DNA from: Dehalococcoidia bacterium
Lineage (GTDB): Bacteria > Chloroflexota > Dehalococcoidia > Dehalococcoidales > W693
Direction of reading: 5' to 3'
Assembly (NCBI GenBank): GCA_011170385.1
Contig: DUFE01000028.1
Span: forward strand, 1 to 5,941
DNA: 5,941 nt
The position numbers and the translations under genes are program-made. Shown piece by piece: positions 1 through 5,034 of this stretch; position 1 is the first letter of the stretch; each line of letters begins with the position of its first letter. The notes beneath the pieces are model-generated. The model had not been told where the DNA came from. It saw only the letters and a program-made list of their open reading frames with translations, and searched no databases.

Positions 1-424
1 CGGACTGCCCAATGATATGGTCTTCGAGCTGCACGGCAATACGCAGTGGGTGGTGTGTCTGGGCTGCCACCGGTGCTATCCCTTCGAACAGATAGTAGCC
101 GAACTGGAGGGAGATGAAGAAATCCCCGATTGCCAGGCGTGCCACGGCATTCTAAAGCCGGATGCCGTCTTCTTCGGTGAGCCACTGCCGGAAAAGACAT
201 TAAGAGAGGCGGCGTCGCGCTCGTGCAACTGCGATTTGTTCATTGTTATCGGCTCCACGCTAACGGTCTATCCGGCTGCCTATATGCCGTTCTACGCCCT
301 CGAAGCTGGAGCCAAACTGGTCATCATTAACCTGAGCGATACTCCAATGGACAGGCAAGCCGAAGTGCTGGTCAGGGCTAGAGCCGGAGAGCTTATGCCG
401 CTGGTGTTACAGCAAGTCAAATAG
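1..424 (+). CDS. Sir2-family NAD-dependent protein deacylase (sirtuin), C-terminal part
   Basis: This is the C-terminal 140 residues of a cytoplasmic sirtuin, which removes acyl groups from lysine using NAD+. The reading frame is open from base 2, so the first ATG at 17 is internal and the N-terminal part (first half of the Rossmann fold, with the GAGxS and QNID motifs) lies outside the window. Visible sirtuin marks, numbered from the first complete codon: the ELHG motif with the catalytic His11; a zinc ribbon of two CxxC pairs (C19/C22 and C44/C47); LKPDAVFFGE (51-60) directly after the ribbon; then a GSTLTVYPAA stretch matching the family's GTSLxVxPA NAD-binding loop, and a final LVIINL strand. 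The end is normal for the family, so the gene appears intact. It converges on the minus-strand operon, with 16 bp between the stop codons and no terminator visible there. The zinc ribbon and catalytic His point to an ordinary deacylase; the acyl preference cannot be judged. Confidence 0.93.
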   Translation, partial: GLPNDMVFELHGNTQWVVCLGCHRCYPFEQIVAELEGDEEIPDCQACHGILKPDAVFFGEPLPEKTLREAASRSCNCDLFIVIGSTLTVYPAAYMPFYALEAGAKLVIINLSDTPMDRQAEVLVRARAGELMPLVLQQVK

Positions 425-440
425 GAGCCGAACTGATCGT

Positions 441-2465
441 CTAAAATTTCGTTGCTCTGGCTACCAGCTCGGAAATATCCATAGCTTTAAGGGATTCCTC
501 ATAACCTGTAGCTTTTATGGCGTCCTCGAACATTTGAAGGCAGAAGGGGCAGGCGGTGGCGATGGTTCCGGCTCCGGTCTTCTTCGCCTGCTCGATGCGC
601 ATCTCGCTGATGCGGCTACCGGTGGTTTCTTCCTGCCACATGCGTCCGCCACCGCCGCCACAGCATAAGCTTTTCCAGCGGCTGTCCTTCATCTCTATCA
701 GCCTGGCACCGGGCAGCCTGTTCAAGATGTTGCGCGGCGACCGGAAGATTTCGTTGTATCTGCCCAGGTAGCAGGGATCGTGATAGGTAATCGCCCCGCC
801 GGCAGCGCCGGTAATTTTAAGCCTGCCTTCCTCGATAAGTTGGGCTATAAACTGGCTATGGTGTATTATCTCAAAATCGCCGCCGAAGCGGGGGTACTCG
901 TTCTTCAGCGTGTTGTAGCCGTGCGGGCAGATAGTGATAATCTTCTTGACGCAGTAGCCCTTGAGAGTTTCTATGTTCTTCTCCGCCTGCATCTGGAACA
1001 GGTACTCGTTGCCCAGCCGCCGGGCGGGCTCACCGCAGCAGCTTTCCCGGTTTCCCAGAATGCCGAAATCGACGCCGGCAAGCTTCAGTATTTCAGTCAT
1101 GGAGCGGGTTACCTGCATACTTCTTTCCTCCAGCGCCCCGGTACAGCCCACCCAGAGAAGGGTATCCGTATCGCCACCCTTATCCAGTATCTTTATATCC
1201 AGTCCTTCCGCCCAGTCGGTGCGGGAGGCTGCCGAACCCCGCCACGGGTGACCTCTATTTTCAATGCTGCGTAGCGCCCCTTCCGCCGACTCCGGCATCA
1301 ACGCCTGCTCCATCACCAGGTTACGCCTGAAGTCCACAATCTTGTCTATGTGCTCGACCCCCACTGGGCAGATGTCATCACAGGCGCGGCAGGTAGTGCA
1401 CGCCCAGATTTCTTCCCGCGATATTACTTCACCGGGTAAAATCAGGGTGGAGTTACCGGCAGAGCTCTCCACCTTGAGGAGCCCCGGCGCGACATCCATC
1501 CTGTGTTTCTTGAGGTCCAGGATGAGGTTCTTCGGGTTGAGCGGCTTGCCGCTGGCGGTTGCCGGGCAAACGTCCTGGCACTTGCCGCAAGAGACGCAGG
1601 CGTAAAGGTCAAGTAGCTGCTTGCGGGTGAAATCTTTTATACCAGAGGCGCCGAAGCTTTCCGCTGTCTCCAGGTCGATAGAGCGCAGCTCACCTTTGGG
1701 CAGCGGCGAGCGATAGAAGTGGTTGCACAGCGAGGCTATAATATGCAGAAATCTCGAATGGGCGATGAACACCAGGGCAAACAGAGCTATCGCCCAGTTG
1801 CCCCAGAACAGGACGGTATTGGCTGTCTGTACAGTACTTGTATTGCTATTATCGAAGATATTGCTCAAGGTGTTGCTTACCGGTGGAATAGCGCCCATCC
1901 CGGAGGGGGGATAACCGAGGGCGGTATCGGCAGATGTCATAAAAAGGTAGGTCGCCGGGATGGCGATAACCGTTAGCAGTATCACCAGCGCCTCCGCGGT
2001 TTGCTCACCCTTCAGCCTGGCGGGCTTGATTACATAGCGGCGGAAGATGCCCCACAGAGCAGCGATTATCACCAGCGGTGAGATAATATCGAGAATCCAG
2101 GTGTAGTAGTAAAAGAAGGCGGTGTTATCCAGCGTTGCCGAAACACCGAAGCCGGCACCGATAATCACGAAAACCAGATAATAAACTGCGAAAACGATAA
2201 ATCCCAGCGGGAAGATGGCGTGTGTGATACTGGCCCTGTCTTTTGGTGAGAAGTATTTAAGCTGCTCCTGGTGCACCAGTAGGGTGACCAGCGTCGATAA
2301 AGCACGGCGTCCCTTCTGTTCAGGGCTCTTTTCTTTGCGACCCAGGGAAAGATAACGAAACAGGCGGTAGGCATGCTGGCAGAAAAGGAAAACGGCTAGC
2401 GCGGTCAGGAACCAGAAGATGCCATATTCCAGGGTGCTCAAGTACGATTCGCTAGCCGGCGGCAA
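441..2465 (-). CDS. Membrane-bound haem/Fe-S oxidoreductase: NarI-like domain fused to HdrD/GlpC-like dicluster and CCG domains (EMO/FadF-like)
   Basis: This 674-residue inner-membrane protein probably passes electrons from a soluble donor to the quinone pool. About five membrane segments (near 11-37, 81-104, 115-141, 157-177 and 214-245) form a NarI/DsrM-like domain; His65, His82, His236, His241 and His249 are candidate haem b ligands. Two 4Fe-4S motifs follow (C290, C293, C296, C300 and C356, C359, C362, C366, each ending in CP). Two cysteine-rich CCG domains come next: C441, C476/C477, C513, then C565, C601/C602, C639, C642. The first has Gly516 where a closing Cys is often found. This order matches Bacillus FadF and the ETF:menaquinone oxidoreductase (EMO) of syntrophs and Geobacter, effectively a DsrM-DsrK fusion. 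No ETF or acyl-CoA dehydrogenase gene is in the window, so the donor is inferred. The start is TTG, 8 nt after GGAGGT. It is the last gene of the minus-strand run, 41 bp after plsY. The family is firm; the partner is uncertain. Confidence 0.9.
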   Translation of the reverse strand: MPPASESYLSTLEYGIFWFLTALAVFLFCQHAYRLFRYLSLGRKEKSPEQKGRRALSTLVTLLVHQEQLKYFSPKDRASITHAIFPLGFIVFAVYYLVFVIIGAGFGVSATLDNTAFFYYYTWILDIISPLVIIAALWGIFRRYVIKPARLKGEQTAEALVILLTVIAIPATYLFMTSADTALGYPPSGMGAIPPVSNTLSNIFDNSNTSTVQTANTVLFWGNWAIALFALVFIAHSRFLHIIASLCNHFYRSPLPKGELRSIDLETAESFGASGIKDFTRKQLLDLYACVSCGKCQDVCPATASGKPLNPKNLILDLKKHRMDVAPGLLKVESSAGNSTLILPGEVISREEIWACTTCRACDDICPVGVEHIDKIVDFRRNLVMEQALMPESAEGALRSIENRGHPWRGSAASRTDWAEGLDIKILDKGGDTDTLLWVGCTGALEERSMQVTRSMTEILKLAGVDFGILGNRESCCGEPARRLGNEYLFQMQAEKNIETLKGYCVKKIITICPHGYNTLKNEYPRFGGDFEIIHHSQFIAQLIEEGRLKITGAAGGAITYHDPCYLGRYNEIFRSPRNILNRLPGARLIEMKDSRWKSLCCGGGGGRMWQEETTGSRISEMRIEQAKKTGAGTIATACPFCLQMFEDAIKATGYEESLKAMDISELVARATKF

Positions 2466-2473
2466 AGCTCTCT

Positions 2474-2479
2474 ACCTCC
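2474..2479 (-). promoter_or_regulatory. Ribosome binding site fixing a TTG start for the Fe-S oxidoreductase
   Basis: On the minus strand GGAGGT lies 8 nt before the TTG at 2465-2463. An ATG overlaps this Shine-Dalgarno but is in another frame, so TTG is the supported start of the oxidoreductase. Confidence 0.75.
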
Positions 2480-2506
2480 ATACCTCGGTCAGCTATAGTT
2501 AAAGTA

Positions 2507-3175
2507 CTAATGTCTCTGGGGTTTCCTTTCCGTCCAGGCTTTTCTGTCCCTGATGTCGCGGTCAAAGAACAGGCGATTTAGGAAAAGCTCCGCCGCTGGC
2601 ACGGAGCGGCTGATTTCGTCTCTCGGCGTTATCACCCTGGTCAGCAACCCCAGCAGCATCAGTGCAATGAAGCCGAGCGTAACCGGCAGTCTGTCTGCGT
2701 CTGCTATCCCCAGCGGCTGGCTGAGAAACCAGCTGAATAAAGGCAGTGATGTCAGGGCGAAGAACACCCCAAGAGCGACCTGCTTAATCGGCGCCAGGGT
2801 GTAGGGCATGATGAATATTATCAACCCCAACCAGGGTGAAATGGCGGTGATGACGCCGAGGCTGGTGAAAACACCGCGCCCGCTGCTCTTGAAGCCGAGG
2901 AATATAGACCAATTGTGACCGGCAATAGTAAAGAGACCTACCGTGATTTGTGCAGTGGCATCCAGACCCAGCAGCCGGGCTGTCCATACTGCCAGCACTC
3001 CTTTGCCGATGTCGAGGATGGTTACAAGGACAGCCAGCCGCCAGGAGGCAACGCGCATCACGTTGGAGGCGCCGATTTTACCGGTGCCATGCTGTCGTAT
3101 ATCGATGCCTCGGAACCATTTCACCAGCAGGTAACCGATGGGCACCGAGCCGAGAAGGTAACCACCAATTATCAA
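2507..3175 (-). CDS. plsY: PlsY-family (DUF205) acyl-phosphate:glycerol-3-phosphate acyltransferase, divergent
   Basis: This polytopic membrane protein resembles PlsY, which moves an acyl group from acyl-phosphate to glycerol-3-phosphate in the first step of phospholipid synthesis. The fold is clear: YLLGSVPIGYLLVK at the N-terminus (6-19), DIR and a glycine-rich loop (25-38), DIGKG (55-59), GHNWSIFLGF (86-95) and several hydrophobic helices up to about residue 178. All three active-site motifs depart from consensus. GSGNIGATN reads GTGKIGASN; GGKGVAT reads SGRGVFT; and the last cytoplasmic motif, usually like RHRENIxR, appears as TPRDEISR, losing the His and Asn that matter for activity in characterised PlsY. 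A tail of about 30 charged residues follows, giving 222 residues against roughly 200 usual. It may be a paralogue with altered substrate or weak activity. The coordinates use the TTG at 3175; the in-frame CTG at 3190 fits the Shine-Dalgarno and family length better and adds five residues (MEFGL). It sits between the PHP gene and the oxidoreductase. Confidence 0.85.
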   Translation of the reverse strand: MIIGGYLLGSVPIGYLLVKWFRGIDIRQHGTGKIGASNVMRVASWRLAVLVTILDIGKGVLAVWTARLLGLDATAQITVGLFTIAGHNWSIFLGFKSSGRGVFTSLGVITAISPWLGLIIFIMPYTLAPIKQVALGVFFALTSLPLFSWFLSQPLGIADADRLPVTLGFIALMLLGLLTRVITPRDEISRSVPAAELFLNRLFFDRDIRDRKAWTERKPQRH

Positions 3176-3197
3176 AAGACCGAATTCCAGGGGTATA

Positions 3198-3207
3198 GCT
3201 CCTCCTA
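3198..3207 (-). promoter_or_regulatory. Strong Shine-Dalgarno for the plsY homologue, suggesting a CTG start at 3190
   Basis: On the minus strand TAGGAGGAGC lies just after the PHP stop codon. GGAGGA (3205-3200) is 9 nt before an in-frame CTG (3190-3188) but 24 nt before the TTG at 3175. No ATG or GTG lies at a suitable distance in any frame. CTG would give about ten residues before YLLGS, as is usual for PlsY. That CTG is actually used is inference. Confidence 0.6.
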
Positions 3208-3209
3208 CC

Positions 3210-4064
3210 TTAAGGGTTGGTTGTCACCGGTCCCCGCCGCCTGGCAAGAACCGTCAACCGCTCCAGCACTTCGTTCGGCACGCCGGCGCTGCCCAGCATC
3301 GTCTCGGTGCTGTCGTCATTGCCGTGGTAATCGCTACCGCCGGTGGCGATAAGATTATACTTTTCAGCCAGTTCGGCAAGGTATTTTCTTTTAACCTTGT
3401 CGTAGTCGTTATAATATACTTCCATCCCCACCAGCCCGATTTTTTTCAGGTTGGCGATCATCTCCTCTGGCTCGTTTATCGTCAGCGGGTGCGCCAGCAC
3501 CGGCGAGCCGTCGGCGTTTATTATCAGCACCACCGCCTCCGCTGGCGTTATCTTGTGCCGCTCGACGTAAGCCGGACCACCCAGCCCAAGGTATCTATCG
3601 AAAGCCTCCTTGAACGAGGTTACGTAGTTCTTTTCCAGCATAGCTTGGGCGATGTGTGGCCTGCCGACGGAGCCGTCGCCGGCAAGCTGGCGGACTCGCT
3701 GCCAGTCTATGTTTATATCCATCTTGGCGAGCTTGTCAATTATCGCTTTAGCCCGCTCCAGCCTCGAGTTACGTAAGCTGTCGAGGGCTGCTTTGAGCCC
3801 GGGATCGGTGCAGTTAATGAAGTAGCCGAGCATGTGGACCTCGCTGCCGGGGGCAAGGGTGCTGATCTCTACGCCGGGTATGACTTTGAGCTGTGGAAAG
3901 GTTTTAGCCGCCGCCAGCGCTGCGGCGATGCCATCGATGGTATCATGGTCGCAGATGGCGATGGCTTTCAGCCCCAGACCTGCGGCTTTACGCACGATTT
4001 CTTCGGGGCTGTACCTGCCGTCGGAAGCGGTGGTGTGGACGTGGAGGTCTACCCCACCGGTCAC
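3210..4064 (-). CDS. PHP-domain metal-dependent phosphatase / 5'-3' exoribonuclease (YciV/RNase AM/TrpH family)
   Basis: This 284-residue cytoplasmic PHP enzyme belongs to the family that includes E. coli YciV (RNase AM) and nucleoside 3',5'-bisphosphate phosphatases. These hydrolyse phosphate esters with a trinuclear metal centre. The metal-binding motifs run in the expected order: DLHVHTTASDG (His8, His10, Asp15), CDHDT (Asp39, His40), PGVEIS (Glu66), His77 in EVHMLGY, GRPHIAQAM (His137), VLAHP (His192) and GGSDYHG (Asp245, His247). The segment at about 95-165 between the core strands is the insertion typical of YciV/TrpH proteins and absent from histidinol-phosphatase. The start is a GTG sharing one base with the ymdB stop, preceded by a good Shine-Dalgarno, so the two genes are probably translationally coupled. 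With RNase Y and YmdB upstream, a role in clearing short RNA ends or pAp is plausible but inferred. All catalytic residues I know for the family are present. Confidence 0.92.
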   Translation of the reverse strand: MTGGVDLHVHTTASDGRYSPEEIVRKAAGLGLKAIAICDHDTIDGIAAALAAAKTFPQLKVIPGVEISTLAPGSEVHMLGYFINCTDPGLKAALDSLRNSRLERAKAIIDKLAKMDINIDWQRVRQLAGDGSVGRPHIAQAMLEKNYVTSFKEAFDRYLGLGGPAYVERHKITPAEAVVLIINADGSPVLAHPLTINEPEEMIANLKKIGLVGMEVYYNDYDKVKRKYLAELAEKYNLIATGGSDYHGNDDSTETMLGSAGVPNEVLERLTVLARRRGPVTTNP

Positions 4065-4831
4065 TAGTCCACCTCCCAGCAGATTCTCTCTATGCCCGTC
4101 GCCAGACCTGTCCCCCTGTCTATTTCGATCAGTATGGCGTTAAAGGTAACCCTGCCTTTGCCTACGGACAGGCGGTTGGGTATCATCGTCAGGAAGCGCT
4201 CCAGCACAGCATCTATATCATCGCCGATGATGGAGTTGTCCGGCCCGGTCATACCGATGTCGGTAACATACGCGGTGCCTTTGGGCAGTATCTTGCTGTC
4301 GATGGTGCCGACGTGGGTGTGGGTGCCGAGCACGGCACTGACCCGCCCGTCCAGGTAATGCCCCAGCGCCACCTTCTCCGATGTCGCCTCGGCATGGAAG
4401 TCGATGATGATGGTCTTCAGCTCTAACGGCAGCTCGGCCAGCAGTTTGTCCATGGTCCGGAAGGGACAGTCGAAGTTGCCGATGAACGTCCTGCCGATGA
4501 GATTGACCACCACGATGTTATTGACCACGATGTAGCCCCTCCCAGGCACACCCGGCGGATAGTTCAGAGGGCGCAGCACCGGCATCTTGCCGTCCAGGCA
4601 GGGGATGATATCCTTCTGCGCCCAGATGTGGTTGCCGGAGGTGATAACATCTACGCCGGCTTCGAGCAGCTCTTCGGCTGTCGCCGGGGTAAGCCCAATA
4701 CCTCCGGCGACATTCTCACCGTTGGCGATGACGAAATCTATGCCGCGCTGCTTTTTCAGCCCCGGCAATATCTCCTTTACCGCCTGTCGGCCGGGCTTGC
4801 CGATTATGTCTCCGATTGCCAGTATCAGCAT
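4064..4831 (-). CDS. ymdB: YmdB-type metallophosphoesterase (TIGR00282; 2',3'-cyclic nucleotide phosphodiesterase)
   Basis: This 255-residue cytoplasmic calcineurin-like phosphoesterase is close in length and motif order to Bacillus subtilis YmdB (264 residues), which hydrolyses 2',3'-cyclic nucleotides and affects biofilm and motility decisions there. The di-metal ligands are all visible: GDIIGKPG (Asp8), NGEN (Glu39, Asn40), GNH (Asn67, with His68 as the catalytic-type His), DFHAEATSEK (His146) and GTHTHV (His171, His173), followed by LPKGTAYVTDIGMTGP, a YmdB hallmark. After GNH the usual TWD reads IWA, a small departure outside the metal ligands. The ATG start is preceded by GGTGAT at short spacing. 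It lies downstream of rny, as in Bacillus and relatives, but across a 203-bp spacer. The PHP gene overlaps its stop codon by one base. Residues 1-10 (MLILAIGDII) begin exactly where the family does, so this start is secure. Confidence 0.95.
   Translation of the reverse strand: MLILAIGDIIGKPGRQAVKEILPGLKKQRGIDFVIANGENVAGGIGLTPATAEELLEAGVDVITSGNHIWAQKDIIPCLDGKMPVLRPLNYPPGVPGRGYIVVNNIVVVNLIGRTFIGNFDCPFRTMDKLLAELPLELKTIIIDFHAEATSEKVALGHYLDGRVSAVLGTHTHVGTIDSKILPKGTAYVTDIGMTGPDNSIIGDDIDAVLERFLTMIPNRLSVGKGRVTFNAILIEIDRGTGLATGIERICWEVD
4072..4077 (-). promoter_or_regulatory. Ribosome binding site for the PHP gene, inside the 3' end of ymdB
   Basis: On the minus strand GGGAGG lies 7 nt before the GTG at 4064-4062. 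It falls within the last codons of ymdB, and the stop and start share a base (TAGTG). This fixes the GTG start and suggests coupled translation. Confidence 0.8.
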
Positions 4832-4834
4832 AAC

Positions 4835-4858
4835 ATCACCAGAGGTCTTTTATCTGGT
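4835..4858 (-). promoter_or_regulatory. ymdB Shine-Dalgarno (GGTGAT) beside a small hairpin
   Basis: On the minus strand the only Shine-Dalgarno match before the ymdB ATG is GGTGAT (4840-4835), 3 nt from the start. Its GGT also closes a 6-bp stem, ACCAGA (4858-4853) with TCTGGT (4843-4838), around a 9-nt loop. Folding could limit access to the site; a stem this short may also be chance. Confidence 0.35.
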
Positions 4859-4898
4859 TTAACCCTTTTCTGCTTAAGATTGACCTCTCCCCCTTAAT

Positions 4899-4924
4899 CC
4901 CTCTCTCATATTTAGAAGAGTGGG
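4899..4924. repeat. Imperfect inverted repeat (hairpin) in the rny-ymdB spacer
   Basis: CCCTCTCT (4899-4906) pairs with AGAGTGGG (4917-4924) around a 10-nt loop, seven of eight pairs matching (one T-T mismatch). It lies 10 bp left of the stronger hairpin at 4935-4959, so the two may be parts of one folded element. Confidence 0.5.
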
Positions 4925-4934
4925 GATGTTTCTC

Positions 4935-4959
4935 TTTGAAGGGGCGGAGCCCCTTCAAA
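4935..4959. repeat. Perfect 11-bp GC-rich inverted repeat with a 3-nt loop
   Basis: TTTGAAGGGGC (4935-4945) and GCCCCTTCAAA (4949-4959) are exact reverse complements separated by GGA, so a stable hairpin can form in RNA of either strand. It lies 76 bp after the rny stop codon in the direction of transcription. No T-run follows on either strand, so it does not fit a standard intrinsic terminator. It could be a processing or stability element between rny and ymdB, or the core of a dispersed palindromic repeat. Confidence 0.8.
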
Positions 4960-5034
4960 CTTCCCCTTGGCTTCGGATGCTTAAAGAATTCAGCCTCCAA
5001 AGCCCCCCTATTTTAACACCTTCTACCGTATTTC

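Larger units (their letters stand above)
4832..5034. other. rny-ymdB intergenic spacer, 203 bp, hairpin-rich, no gene
   Basis: This is the largest non-coding stretch in the window. It holds one perfect 11-bp hairpin, one imperfect hairpin beside it, and short pyrimidine-rich (+ strand) blocks such as CTCTCCCCC and CCCCCC. I see no convincing open reading frame, tRNA or known riboswitch, and no clear -35/-10 pair for ymdB. The composition differs from the flanking coding DNA and resembles a dispersed intergenic repeat. Confidence 0.6.

Noticed and set aside
1..424. Sir2 domain as part of an anti-phage defence system (Thoeris- or DSR-like)
   Set aside because: It has the zinc-ribbon cysteines and LKPDAVFFGE of ordinary deacylases, ends like a single-domain sirtuin, and no defence gene is next to it. 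The left neighbour is not visible.
425..440. Bidirectional terminator between the convergent sirtuin and oxidoreductase genes
   Set aside because: Only 16 bp separate the stop codons and no inverted repeat with a T-run is visible there.
780..1274. A 164-codon plus-strand open frame opposite the Fe-S oxidoreductase
   Set aside because: It lies fully antisense to a strongly supported gene, has no recognisable motif or Shine-Dalgarno, and is best explained by codon bias of the real gene.
2915..3352. A 145-codon plus-strand open frame across the plsY and PHP genes
   Set aside because: It spans the junction of two well-supported minus-strand genes, has low-complexity Arg/Ser/Cys content and no family signature.
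3324..3776. A 150-codon plus-strand open frame opposite the PHP gene
   Set aside because: Antisense shadow of a gene with every PHP metal motif intact.
4935..4959. Rho-independent terminator for rny
   Set aside because: The stem is strong, but no T-run follows on either strand, so I list it only as an inverted repeat.
4832..5034. A promoter for ymdB in the spacer
   Set aside because: AT-rich pieces such as TTAAAC and GATAAA occur, but no -35/-10 pair with proper spacing stands out on the minus strand.
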